From: an uncultured Opitutales bacterium | GTDB lineage: Bacteria; Verrucomicrobiota; Verrucomicrobiia; Opitutales; Intestinicryptomonadaceae | Reading direction: 5' to 3' | Length of the DNA: 61,304 bases | Assembly: GCA_944390805.1 (NCBI GenBank) | Contig: CALXQW010000007.1 | Coordinates: 1 to 61,304 of the forward strand | In this document: positions 17,613 to 26,903 of the stretch, in pieces | Position numbering within the stretch: position 1 is the stretch's first letter | Layout of the letters: each line of letters starts with the position of its first letter | Notes under the pieces: generated by a model | What the model was told of the DNA's origin: nothing | Databases searched by the model: none | What the model saw: the letters and a program-made list of their open reading frames with translations, nothing else | Translations under genes and position numbers: made by a program

Positions 17613-20600
17613 TTAACTGTCATCGGCAGAGGCCACGCTTTTAATCAATATCTCGTCCGACTTCCATACAGTCTTTCCTCCGGAGATAATCTCTGCACAA
17701 ATTTTGACATCTTTATCTTGAGGAATGGGATAGACGGAAATCTCGTATGGATATCTTCCGCGCGAAAGCATAATATCTTTCTCTCCGCCGGGAAAAGACA
17801 GATACAATTTAAACTCAGAGCCTTGAGGCGCTTTCCAACCGCCAGTCAGGAGCACATATATTGAATCTTTCCCGAAGGGAGAACGTATCCTAAAGAAATG
17901 GGCCTCTCCCCAATTTCCGGCGGTCTTTCTAAACTGGTGGGCGTCGGCCCCGAGGGGAGCAGGATCTGGCTTTGCGCCATTATCCGGGGCAAGTTCTGCC
18001 CTTATGCCAAACACGCTTTGAGCTGGCATATCAAGCTCTATATCCTCCAAGAAACGGCAGCTAGAAACAAGGTTTCCTTCGGGAGAAAAAATGTCAACTT
18101 TGCTCTCAGGAAGCGCGCGGGAAAAAGTTTTCGACAGAGAGTTTAACCTGAATTTTACGCTCCTTGCGGAGGCGGAATCGTTTAGAAGAAGCAACCATGC
18201 GCTGCGGCTGCCAACAGCTGAGAGCTTGCTTATTTTTGCGTCGGATATGTTAGCGGCGCGCTTGTCCAAAAGCGGCTTGAGATTATCATGTCCAAATACT
18301 GTTCCGGGCATGGAATATATGCGGTCGGTAAACCATGCGTAGCCCTGTTGGCGCACGAATGGAAATTTCACCTTGCCTTTTGAGGCAAACTCAAACTGGG
18401 TGAAAAGATAGTCGGCGCTTTGCGCAAAATGCGCAGGAGCATGGTGCCAGTAAAAAGAGGTGGCATCAGGCCCCTTATACGGATAGAGAGGATCGTGCTG
18501 AATGTCGGTAAAGTCTGTAAGATAATAGCCGGGAAAATTTCCAAAACGCCCTATTATTGCGTGTCGGGAGAACTTCTCCAATATGTCCCTGCCGCAGAGC
18601 TTGGAGGTTCTAAGCATCTCGTTTGCCCAAGAGGGCATGAGTATGTTCCAGTTTGCGATAGAACATGTTGTATGCTGCTCTATACCCAAGCCTATGCGTG
18701 AAACTTTCATGGCGTCCACACTCTTTTGCGGCATGAATATGAAACCGCCGCAACGCGGCAGACCGCGGTTGGAGATAAATAAGTTTGCGCCTTCTGACTG
18801 CTCGCGCCCGCGCTTTAATTTGTCGGTGTTGTCCTCGTGGGTGTATTCTCCAGTAGAACGGAGCAGATTGTTCTTATACAATGCTATCTTTCCAGAGGGT
18901 GGAGTTGGAAAATTCCACATGCTCGCCATCGAGAAAAAAGCGCCCTGTTCAGCATAGTCGAGATATTTTCTATCTCCGGTTATCTCGTACATTTCGGGCA
19001 GGTACCACCAGTATGGATAATAGCCAACATTTACAAAATACTCCAGGTCAATCTCTGGGGTTAGAGGCTTGTGAAATACATTCTTTATCCATATGTCGCA
19101 GTCTCTCTTTATCTGCTCAAGCGAGGTGCTGTTAGGGTCGGCGAGATAGCACCCAAGCCGCACGGCCCAAGAGGGTATGGCGTAGAAATTTTTCTCATGT
19201 TCAGATGGGGATGGAATTTTTGCAAACTTCTTTAGCCACGGATTTTTCCCTCCAAGAAGACGGTCTAGGGAATAGTAATAGTCGGCAGAATAACTTCTAG
19301 ACGGAACCTCAAGCTCGTAGGCCTTTTTGCCGTATCCGTTGTCTTTGAATTCCTCGTCAGACCGCGGCGCATAGTGCCTTCCCTTGCGAGACAAAGAATA
19401 TTCTATGGTCGGCAAGGCAATATTTCTATAATGTTCCTCGTCTGCGGAAAGCAGCGCAGATTCAACCTCGGCAAGCGGACATGCAAGCGCTACGAGATAT
19501 TTTACCTCTATGTTCCACCTTGCCTTGTTCTCAGCACTCCAACCGCTATTTTCCGTGTCTGATAGAAGTTCAGCCATATTGCAGATTGCGTCGGAAAGGC
19601 TGGTGTCGTAAGCTTCACGGAAGGCGGCTCCGGCAAAGATATCCGTATTGGCAAGTTCGAGAGCATCTCTCCAGTCTCCAAAGCCGCCGAAAAGCTTAAA
19701 AGACGCATGGAAAGTTTCGCCAGCCTTCTTCTTTGAAGGTCCAACTCCCAATACTGGGCTGAATGCCGCTGCGCGAGGTATACCTTGAGAATCACAGAGT
19801 GAAAATCCATATATGGCTTTCCCGTGTTCCGGCCAGCTGAAGGGCAGGCAGGACGGATCCGCAGAGATGCCAAAATAGACGCTATCTCCTCCGTCCAGAC
19901 TCTTCTCCACAATTGACAGCGGATTGCTTACAACCGAATCTGTTAACATCTTTGGGGAGGTCATAATGGTGCGCCCCTGATAGACCGCCGGAAGGAAAAG
20001 ACTGTTTACCTTTTCTTGCGGCACAGACTCAAACGCCAAAACTCCAACAGAGTAAAACCCGTCTTTCTCTGCGGGAATGGCGAAGTTAATTCCGCATGAA
20101 GTTCCTTTTTTTGAAAGCTCAAATACAGCCTCCGCTCCGCCATAGAATATAAGGCGAGCGGAATTGTCGGAAATTTTTTCTACATTCTTTATAAGAAGTT
20201 CAACAGCTTCTGCTGCCCTGTAAGGATTTTCAACAGCAATAGATGTCTCAGCTGTTTTGCCTCCGGCGGAGATAGATGTCTTTAGCGACGGAAACTCTCC
20301 GCCTTTCCAAGAGGCGTAATATCCGCCGTCTGACGCGTTCACATCGCGGGAAAACAACAGAACATACATTTCTTTTTCGGCGTCGAACAGGCTGCTCCAT
20401 ACGCCGTTTTTCTTTGCGCTTGCAAAGCGCTTGTAGGCTATGGTTTTACCGTCAGGCAAAAGCATTGGCTTAAACGATATTTTTACGTCGGCATTTTCCA
20501 GGAGCACTTCAGGTTTGGCGTCTTTTGCGTCTTTTAAATCTTGCGGGCGAGGAAACATATCCTTGTAGGAGGTATCTGCCTTAACGGGTTTTAGCCTGAA

Positions 20601-21083
20601 TTTTTCAAGTTCCTTTTCGGTAAGATTAGATGGATCGAAAGATTTATCCGCTGAGAACAGAATAAATCTGCTGCGCGCATGTGAACCTATCTTTTTTATT
20701 CCCAGCAGATGAACTCCCGCCTTGATATATACATCTGATAGCCGCTGCCATGCAAATCCGTTTTTGCCGTGGGTGCCGGCAATACCAAGGCTCTTTCCAT
20801 CCAAGAGAACCTCGTGCGTGCGAGTTCCTGGATTATTTGACGGATTGTCCGAAGTATTAGCCCAGACAGCAAAATCTCCGCCTGAGGAAAAGTCTACCGC
20901 TGTAAAAGCTGTTTGAGCCTCAGGAGAACGCGCCCATAAAAAATTATTTCCCACAAAACGGGTAAATTCCCACCCGCAGTGGAACTGGAAATCTTCGCTC
21001 TTTATAAAATAGGTCTGTGCAAATAGCCGCGCAATTCCAGCAAACATCAAAAGCGCGCAACACAAGCTCTTGGATAAGTTCAT
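17613..21083 (-). CDS. Very large secreted protein, putative carbohydrate-active enzyme
   Basis: A 1156-residue protein of unrecognised family. The ATG at 21083 gives a signal peptide ending RLFAQT; the longer in-frame start at 21146 has none. Residues about 25-150 look like a sugar-binding jelly roll (FSSGGDFAVWANT, LDGKSLG, GVHLLGIKKIG). The middle (residues about 520-900) is helical and Trp/Tyr-rich (YYPYWWYLPEMYEITGDRKY, FYWHHAPAHFAQSADYLF), as in alpha/alpha-toroid lyases and hydrolases. A beta-rich end follows, with sandwich-like segments (AWLLLLNDSASARSVKF, PAQSVFGIRAEL). A polysaccharide substrate is plausible; no catalytic residue could be assigned. Confidence 0.7.
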   Translation of the reverse strand: MNLSKSLCCALLMFAGIARLFAQTYFIKSEDFQFHCGWEFTRFVGNNFLWARSPEAQTAFTAVDFSSGGDFAVWANTSDNPSNNPGTRTHEVLLDGKSLGIAGTHGKNGFAWQRLSDVYIKAGVHLLGIKKIGSHARSRFILFSADKSFDPSNLTEKELEKFRLKPVKADTSYKDMFPRPQDLKDAKDAKPEVLLENADVKISFKPMLLPDGKTIAYKRFASAKKNGVWSSLFDAEKEMYVLLFSRDVNASDGGYYASWKGGEFPSLKTSISAGGKTAETSIAVENPYRAAEAVELLIKNVEKISDNSARLIFYGGAEAVFELSKKGTSCGINFAIPAEKDGFYSVGVLAFESVPQEKVNSLFLPAVYQGRTIMTSPKMLTDSVVSNPLSIVEKSLDGGDSVYFGISADPSCLPFSWPEHGKAIYGFSLCDSQGIPRAAAFSPVLGVGPSKKKAGETFHASFKLFGGFGDWRDALELANTDIFAGAAFREAYDTSLSDAICNMAELLSDTENSGWSAENKARWNIEVKYLVALACPLAEVESALLSADEEHYRNIALPTIEYSLSRKGRHYAPRSDEEFKDNGYGKKAYELEVPSRSYSADYYYSLDRLLGGKNPWLKKFAKIPSPSEHEKNFYAIPSWAVRLGCYLADPNSTSLEQIKRDCDIWIKNVFHKPLTPEIDLEYFVNVGYYPYWWYLPEMYEITGDRKYLDYAEQGAFFSMASMWNFPTPPSGKIALYKNNLLRSTGEYTHEDNTDKLKRGREQSEGANLFISNRGLPRCGGFIFMPQKSVDAMKVSRIGLGIEQHTTCSIANWNILMPSWANEMLRTSKLCGRDILEKFSRHAIIGRFGNFPGYYLTDFTDIQHDPLYPYKGPDATSFYWHHAPAHFAQSADYLFTQFEFASKGKVKFPFVRQQGYAWFTDRIYSMPGTVFGHDNLKPLLDKRAANISDAKISKLSAVGSRSAWLLLLNDSASARSVKFRLNSLSKTFSRALPESKVDIFSPEGNLVSSCRFLEDIELDMPAQSVFGIRAELAPDNGAKPDPAPLGADAHQFRKTAGNWGEAHFFRIRSPFGKDSIYVLLTGGWKAPQGSEFKLYLSFPGGEKDIMLSRGRYPYEISVYPIPQDKDVKICAEIISGGKTVWKSDEILIKSVASADDS

Positions 21084-21227
21084 ATATCTGATTTTGTCTA
21101 AAATATCTGTACTTGTAAAGGCGCAAAAGAAATCAAGGAGCGCCAAGATAAACTCTCTGTGCTGTCGAAACCGATACTTGTTATATTCTTGACTACTTTC
21201 CCTTTTAGGAGTGCCATTTCCCGCTCA

Positions 21228-23072
21228 ATGGCACAGGATCCGTCAAAATTCAGAAATCTGGCAATCATAGCCCACGTAGACCACGGAAAAACTACGCTTG
21301 TAGACAAGCTTCTAAACGCGGGCGGCATTTACCGTGAAAACCAAGCCGTGCGCGAACGCGCTATGGATTCCATGGACTTGGAGCGCGAAAAAGGCATAAC
21401 CATAAAAGCCAAAAATACATCCATACATTGGAATGGATATACAATAAACATAGTCGATACCCCCGGTCATGCGGATTTCGGCGCGGAGGTAGAGCGTGTT
21501 ATGAAGATGGTCGACGGAGCAATACTTCTTGTTGACGCTTTTGAGGGTCCGCAGGCGCAGACAACTTTCGTTTTAAAAAAGGCTCTTGCCGCGGGATTAA
21601 AGCCCATAATAGTAGTAAATAAGATAGACAGGCCCAACGCAGATCCGGAAGGGGCAAAAGAGAAGGTTCTTGAGCTTCTAATAGAACTTGGGGCAACCGA
21701 CGAGCAATTCGACGCTCCCGTTCTGTACGGATCAGCAAAGGACGGATACTTTGTGAACAATTTGTCCGACGAGCACAAAGATTGCACTCCGCTATTGGAG
21801 AAGATAATAGAAGCCATACCCGCTCCCAAAGACGTATCGCCAGACGGGCCTTTTCAGATGTTGATTTCCAATATAGACTGGGACAATTACGTCGGTAGGG
21901 TTGCCATAGGCAAGGTAACGTCCGGCAGCGTAAAGAAGGGAGATACCCTTTGGCTTGTTAAGAGCGATTCAACCCGGATAAAGGGAGTTGCCACGCGCGT
22001 TTTTGAATATTCCGCATTGAGTTCCATAGACGCCGACAAGGGCGTTGCGGGAGATATCGTTGGGGTTGCCGGGTTCGAGGATGCCGACATAGGACTTACG
22101 CTTTGCGGAGCCGAAGACATGCCCGCCCTGCCCTTTGTTGCAATAGACCCTCCAACAATCTCCATGGAGATATCCATAAACGACGGGCCCTTCATGGGTC
22201 GAGACGGCAAGCTTGTGACAACGCGCGTTGTCCGCGAGCGCCTTATGCGCGAGATGCGCACCAATATTTCTATAAAGGTTGAAGATTCCGACAAAGCAGG
22301 AGTATTCAATGTATCCGCGCGCGGAGCCATGCAAATAGCAATACTTGCCGAGACCATGCGCCGCGAAGGCTACGAGATGTGCATATCGCGCCCGAATGTG
22401 ATATACAAGAAAGACGCCGAAGGAAATTTGCTTGAGCCATACGAGACTCTCTATGTTGAAGTTCCCACAGAGTGTTCAAATTCCGTCATGGGAATGCTTG
22501 CCGAGCGCAGGGCTCAGATAGAGCAGATGCGCCAAACTCAGAGCGGAGCCCGCACGGAGATCTCTGCATGTGTTCCAACGCGAGGGATAATAGGATTTGA
22601 GTTTGAGCTTGTAAATTTGACTTCCGGGCACGGGATATTTTCGCATTTGTTTCGCGAGTACGCCCCGTATGCCGGAGATATATCGGGAAAGAAGACTGGC
22701 AGGCTGGTCTCTATGGAAACCGGCGAGTCCACACGTTTTGCGCTGTTAAATCTCGAAGAGAGGGGCAGGCTGTTTGTAGGGCCTCAAGAGCAGATTTACG
22801 CTGGACAGATAGTTGGCGAGAATCCAAAGGCTGTTGATATTCCGGTAAATCCCTGCCGTGAAAAGCACCTTACAAATATAAGAATGTCCTACAAGGAACA
22901 GACTGTTGTATTAACTCCTCCGGTAAAATTCTCATTGGAGCGCGCAATAGAATACATATATCCGGATGAACTTGTAGAGGCAACGCCGCACTTCATCAGA
23001 ATGAGAAAGCGCATACTCGATGTAAGCAAGCGCATACGCACGGAAAAGTCCGGAGAAAAAATGCTCGGCTAA
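21228..23072 (+). CDS. typA: Ribosome-associated GTPase TypA/BipA
   Basis: A 614-residue translational GTPase. The start at 21228 gives [20 protein letters not shown], the usual opening. G1 is [10 protein letters not shown]3 DTPGHADFG and G4 NKIDRP, followed by the EF-G-like domains and the TypA-specific C-terminal part ([19 protein letters not shown]). TypA binds the 70S ribosome and supports assembly and growth under stress. An AGGAG lies 17 bases upstream, rather far for a ribosome-binding site. The gene is monocistronic and divergent from the large secreted protein. Confidence 0.96.
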   Translation: MAQDPSKFRNLAIIAHVDHGKTTLVDKLLNAGGIYRENQAVRERAMDSMDLEREKGITIKAKNTSIHWNGYTINIVDTPGHADFGAEVERVMKMVDGAILLVDAFEGPQAQTTFVLKKALAAGLKPIIVVNKIDRPNADPEGAKEKVLELLIELGATDEQFDAPVLYGSAKDGYFVNNLSDEHKDCTPLLEKIIEAIPAPKDVSPDGPFQMLISNIDWDNYVGRVAIGKVTSGSVKKGDTLWLVKSDSTRIKGVATRVFEYSALSSIDADKGVAGDIVGVAGFEDADIGLTLCGAEDMPALPFVAIDPPTISMEISINDGPFMGRDGKLVTTRVVRERLMREMRTNISIKVEDSDKAGVFNVSARGAMQIAILAETMRREGYEMCISRPNVIYKKDAEGNLLEPYETLYVEVPTECSNSVMGMLAERRAQIEQMRQTQSGARTEISACVPTRGIIGFEFELVNLTSGHGIFSHLFREYAPYAGDISGKKTGRLVSMETGESTRFALLNLEERGRLFVGPQEQIYAGQIVGENPKAVDIPVNPCREKHLTNIRMSYKEQTVVLTPPVKFSLERAIEYIYPDELVEATPHFIRMRKRILDVSKRIRTEKSGEKMLG

Positions 23073-23166
23073 GAGCCAATCTACGGCACAAGCAAATGCA
23101 CATCTTGCCCTTGTACGCCACAAAATTTCATCAGCCCTTTAGAGAACTTTATATCAGAAACATTCT

Positions 23167-23469
23167 CTAAACAAAGAGCGCACGCAAGCATAAGCAATAC
23201 GATACCGCAAATAGAGCAAGAAAAGCCAAAGCAAGAAATATGTTTTTTCTTCTACGCCTCAGAATAAGGCGCATGAGCTTTTCGGCGTCATGTTTGACGG
23301 CACCCACTTCGGGAAAGTTCTCTGAACCGAAGTAGGGATCGTCAAAATTCATAACAGCCTTTAGGATATATCTGAAAGACAACACCGCAAAGAAAATAGT
23401 TCCAACAAACGGCAGTATATCTTTTATATCCAAATTGCGGATATTAAAAATACTGAAGTCGGGTTCCAT
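23167..23469 (-). CDS. Small two-helix membrane protein
   Basis: A 100-residue protein without a recognised family. Two hydrophobic segments (about residues 18-38, LPFVGTIFFAVLSFRYIL, and 77-97, FLALAFLALFAVSYCLCL) flank an acidic then Arg-rich central loop (RLILRRRRKN). It starts two bases after the stop of the PEP-CTERM protein gene, so it is probably co-transcribed and may act with it at the membrane. That role is inferred from position. Confidence 0.65.
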   Translation of the reverse strand: MEPDFSIFNIRNLDIKDILPFVGTIFFAVLSFRYILKAVMNFDDPYFGSENFPEVGAVKHDAEKLMRLILRRRRKNIFLALAFLALFAVSYCLCLRALFV

Positions 23470-23471
23470 TT

Positions 23472-25052
23472 TTATGATGCATCATGGGAACGGTGAATGC
23501 GTTTTCTTAAGCACATTGTAAAAATAAATGCAAAAATTCCAAAAGCAGCCGCAATACAAGAAGGTTCGGGAATAGTTATGTAAAGATTGTTAAGGCCGTC
23601 TGGAGAAGTCCGCAGTTCTAAGGAATATCCGTATAGTTCAGAATGGTCTGAGTTGAACACATGCAAATTAATTTCATTTGCATTCAGTGTAATGGTCTCG
23701 TCAGAAGAGAAGACAAGATACTCCTCGGCTACGTCAACATCGTCTATAACTATGTTTAATATAGCCCCGTCTTCAAATACACTTTCTCCGCCTGAAACGT
23801 ATAAAACTCCACTCCATTCTAAGGACGATCCAGATTTTACCAACATAGAATCTTTCAACGCTACAGAAGCATCTTTGAGCGCAAAATTGCCGTTAAAGAC
23901 AAGCTTTCCTTTTGAATATATGTTGCCGTTTAACGTATGGAAGGTTGCATCTCCATTTAAAACAAGTTCTCCGGAAGACTCGTTTGAAATAGAATACGCA
24001 TCTCCGCCAGACTGCCCAATAGCGGATACCACACACCCATTCTTAAAATTTAAGGTGGCAGGCGATGTTGTAAGTATGCCCGCGCAAAAACCTCCGCCGG
24101 CAGACGCTGCAGAAATATTTACGTTATCTAAAGTACCTACGCTTCCCCCATAAGAAAGAAACACCCCTATGGTATCAGCTCCTCCGTTTGCCGATATGGA
24201 AGAATTTGAGATATTGCCCACTTCACCCTCGTCTGAATATATGCCGTAAACAGATCCTTTTCCCGTTACAGATATTTTAACATTGTCCAAATTGCCTACA
24301 TGTCCGGCATTGTATATTCCATAGCTGAAAGCCGATTCCGATACGCTCGATACATCTATAGACACATTTTCAATATCTCCAATATTTGAAGAACCGTAGC
24401 CTTCATTATTTATGCCGTACGCTCCCGCATTTCCCTCCGATACCGCCAAGATTGCAATCTCCGATATGCCAGATATAGACGAGCTGTAAGAATTATATAT
24501 GCCAGTTGCGGTAAAAGATGAGGAATGCGCATAAATTTGCGCAGACTGAGCATTACCCAATATCTTTCCAAGAGAGGAAGTATAATTGTATATTCCACAC
24601 GCGCTTACGCTTTTATTGCCGGAAGAATTTGTATTTGCGTCAACACGTATAGTATCTACAAAAATATTTTTGCCATCGGCTTGGGAAGATTTCCATGTTG
24701 TGATTCCGCATACATGAGTTGATGTGGTATCGTAAGCATCAAAATTCATTTCTATATTGGCAAATATATCTCCCACTCCGCTTATTGATCCGCTTTTTGG
24801 ACGTATGTATATACCGGAAGCATAAGATATTCTTTCTGAGCCGGAATAAGATATAGAAACACCTTCCGGAATACCATTTATCATTCCGAATTTGTCGCGA
24901 ATAACAGCAAGGTTTGCGGAACCGTCGTCGTAGAAAGAGTCATACGTACCGGGTTGCACAACGGAATTTATATCCGATGAATTAAAAGACGCAGCAATTC
25001 CAAATATTGGACAAAGCAGCGCGACAGATATAAAAAAAGTGTGTTTTAACAT
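23472..25052 (-). CDS. PEP-CTERM surface protein with repeated beta-solenoid segments
   Basis: A 526-residue exported protein: a signal peptide (MLKHTFFISVALLCPIFGIA) at the ATG 25052, a Ser/Gly/Asn-rich middle, and a C-terminal sorting signal with IPEPS, a hydrophobic helix and a basic tail (CLRKRIHRSH) typical of PEP-CTERM proteins handled by an exosortase. Residues about 150-350 hold degenerate repeats of roughly 30 residues with the pattern YGIYN.G.VGN..N..IS, as in autotransporter-like beta-helices. It is probably anchored at or exported to the surface. No exosortase gene is in this window. The longer frame to 25151 precedes the signal peptide and is rejected. Confidence 0.85.
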   Translation of the reverse strand: MLKHTFFISVALLCPIFGIAASFNSSDINSVVQPGTYDSFYDDGSANLAVIRDKFGMINGIPEGVSISYSGSERISYASGIYIRPKSGSISGVGDIFANIEMNFDAYDTTSTHVCGITTWKSSQADGKNIFVDTIRVDANTNSSGNKSVSACGIYNYTSSLGKILGNAQSAQIYAHSSSFTATGIYNSYSSSISGISEIAILAVSEGNAGAYGINNEGYGSSNIGDIENVSIDVSSVSESAFSYGIYNAGHVGNLDNVKISVTGKGSVYGIYSDEGEVGNISNSSISANGGADTIGVFLSYGGSVGTLDNVNISAASAGGGFCAGILTTSPATLNFKNGCVVSAIGQSGGDAYSISNESSGELVLNGDATFHTLNGNIYSKGKLVFNGNFALKDASVALKDSMLVKSGSSLEWSGVLYVSGGESVFEDGAILNIVIDDVDVAEEYLVFSSDETITLNANEINLHVFNSDHSELYGYSLELRTSPDGLNNLYITIPEPSCIAAAFGIFAFIFTMCLRKRIHRSHDAS

Positions 25053-25104
25053 AATTTTATATTTTCTTTTTTTAGTAAAATCTTTGCGCACAATATGCGT
25101 AGTT

Positions 25105-25652
25105 TTAACTTTGTTTTTCCGGCACGATTTGGGGTTTGGAATAATGTCCAATCAAATCTCCGCTGGCGCGCTTTTGAACAACATCTATGTCTACAAGAAT
25201 GGTTTTTCCACTACGCAGATTGCTAACATACATCTTGCCGATAGTTCTTATTCTCAAGTAATGGGAAAAGTCTGTACGGGCTTTTACTAGGAATTTTTGC
25301 TCTCCGTTTATATATATACAATTTCAAACGAGTCATCTGTTTTCCAATCTGCAAGCATAGAGGCTTTAGATCCCTGTGGAATATTTTTCATATATTCGGC
25401 ATCCATGAATTTTTTAATGGATATCCATGCGGCGTTTACCATGGCTTTTTGATTCTCGTTAGAATCAAAGAATACTTCGCGACTTATTTTAAAAAGCTCG
25501 TCAAAACGGCTTAAGGTTTCCACAGGGCATACAGACTCTACATATACAAATTTCTCTGTTGAAGTTTTTTTCATGCCATCTTCAAATGTTGCGCACCCCG
25601 ACAACAGAATCACGGCTATGATTAGGTTATTATAGAAATGTAATCTTTTCAT
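25105..25652 (-). pseudogene. Lipoprotein gene interrupted by a frameshift at a (TA)5 tract
   Basis: The frame from the ATG at 25652 gives a 114-residue lipoprotein (lipobox LSGC, Cys20) ending at TAA 25308-25310. The stop lies in a TATATATATA tract (25309-25318). Removing one TA unit joins DSFEIVYI directly to NGEQKFLVKARTDFSHYLRI in a frame open to 25105, giving a coherent protein of about 181 residues. The distal frame has no start codon of its own. So this is a gene with a dinucleotide frameshift: decayed, phase-variable, or a sequencing error. The family is unknown. It is divergent from the recombinase gene. Confidence 0.72.
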
Positions 25653-25665
25653 AACCTATCATAAA

Positions 25666-25682
25666 ATGGTATTTAGAATACT
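25666..25682. repeat. Left copy of a 17-bp palindrome-bearing motif
   Basis: ATGGTATTTAGAATACT is the exact reverse complement of 25845-25861. Its core GTATT-TAG-AATAC (25669-25681) is itself a dyad. It lies 14 bases upstream of the lipoprotein start codon. It may be an operator or a recombination arm. Confidence 0.7.
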
Positions 25683-25844
25683 ATGTTTATTTTTAACACT
25701 TATTTCTTTGATTATTAGTATGTGTAAAAAAATAAATTTTTTATCTTTTTACTTTTTTAAAAGAATATTTAGTCTTTTTTTTCATACCTAAGTTCATTTT
25801 TTTCAAATTCTTCAAAAAATATACCTACATTTATTATTGACATA

Positions 25845-25861
25845 AGTATTCTAAATACCAT
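25845..25861. repeat. Right copy of the 17-bp palindrome-bearing motif
   Basis: AGTATTCTAAATACCAT, an exact inverted copy of 25666-25682. The dyad core GTATT-CTA-AATAC (25846-25858) ends two bases before the recombinase start codon, whose first two bases are part of the repeat. A bound protein here would block expression of the recombinase, suggesting autoregulation. The 162-base spacer between copies is very AT-rich and has TTGACA at 25837-25842, next to this copy. Confidence 0.7.
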
Positions 25862-26873
25862 GGACAACGAAACAATATCCGCAAAAGCATTATTGGAAAA
25901 GACAGGCATATCTATTCTCGATGCGGCTCGTATTGTCAGAAATATTTTAGATAATCTTCCTAAAAATTCTTCAATCTCCCCAATTCAGTTTTGTTCAAAA
26001 CTCATCGAGAGCGGAAAACGCCACATACGTTCAGTAGAAAAATCTCCGGCAGATGCACTGCATGAATACGTCGTGTATAAGTCGGCATATCTAAGGCCAG
26101 ACTCCATTCGCGATATAAAATATATAGGCAATCGCTTGCTAAAATCTTACCCTTCCTTTGCTTCTAAAAATTTCTCAGAACTATCTCCTTCCGACTGCGA
26201 AACTTGGCTATCTGAAACTTTCTCCTCCCCTAATCAATTCAATAAGGCAAGAACAATGCTCCATGGGCTATTCGCTTTTGCTATAAGACGAAATTGGTGC
26301 GAATCTAATCCACTTGCGCTTGTTCAAAAGAAGAGAATTGTTGAAAAGGAAATCAAACCGCTAACTCTATTGCAGACCCGTAAACTGGCAACCACGGCTT
26401 CAAAAGATAAGAACTGTTCCGCCGCAGTTGCCCTGCTCATATGGGCCGGAATACGTCCCGGAGAGGTTACGCGCCTAAGATGGAGCGATATAGACCTCGA
26501 AGAAGATTTTATAAAAGTTCGATCTCCATGTTCTAAAACCGGCGGCGTACGCCATGTAGAAATCTGCCCTGCCCTAAAGAGGTTTCTGGCAAATCTTGTA
26601 TGTCCGCCAGAAACCCCGTTATGCCCTGCAAACTGGAAAAGCAGATGGGAAAAGATACGGAAAGAATCGGGCTTTAGCGAGTTATGGGTTCAGGACGTCC
26701 TACGCCACACCTATGCAAGCTATCACGCAAAATATTACAAAAATCTTCCCCGTTTGCAGCTAAATATGGGCCACAGAAATTTGTCTTTGCTGCGTTCCAG
26801 ATATGTTAACATGGCGGGCCTATCTCAAAAAAACGCCAAAGCGTTTTTTCTGGAGAGCCCAAACGCAAGATAG
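25860..26873 (+). CDS. Tyrosine recombinase / phage-type integrase
   Basis: A 337-residue site-specific recombinase. An N-terminal SAM-like DNA-binding domain (residues about 60-160) precedes the catalytic domain: first Arg in GIRPGEVTRLRW, Lys in SKTGGVRHV, second Arg in VLRHTYASYH, His in MGHRNLSLLRS and the tyrosine nucleophile in RYVNM. The first His of the usual HxxR box is Asp (DVLR), as in some other families. There is no tRNA, phage or transposon cargo nearby. The start codon abuts the palindromic motif at 25845-25861. It could act on DNA between the two motif copies or be a relic of an integrated element. Confidence 0.88.
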   Translation: MDNETISAKALLEKTGISILDAARIVRNILDNLPKNSSISPIQFCSKLIESGKRHIRSVEKSPADALHEYVVYKSAYLRPDSIRDIKYIGNRLLKSYPSFASKNFSELSPSDCETWLSETFSSPNQFNKARTMLHGLFAFAIRRNWCESNPLALVQKKRIVEKEIKPLTLLQTRKLATTASKDKNCSAAVALLIWAGIRPGEVTRLRWSDIDLEEDFIKVRSPCSKTGGVRHVEICPALKRFLANLVCPPETPLCPANWKSRWEKIRKESGFSELWVQDVLRHTYASYHAKYYKNLPRLQLNMGHRNLSLLRSRYVNMAGLSQKNAKAFFLESPNAR

Positions 26874-26903
26874 CTTATTTTTTAATATTATAGCTAAGAA
26901 CCT

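Noticed and set aside
23138..23171. 9-bp inverted repeat TTTAGAGAA/TTCTCTAAA downstream of typA
   Set aside because: AT-rich, 16-base loop, no T tract, and overlaps the stop of the opposite-strand gene; too weak to call a terminator.
25145..25290. Forward-strand frame of 48 codons starting MSNQISAGAL
   Set aside because: It is antisense to the distal part of the frameshifted lipoprotein gene, whose reverse-strand reading joins naturally to the upstream half.
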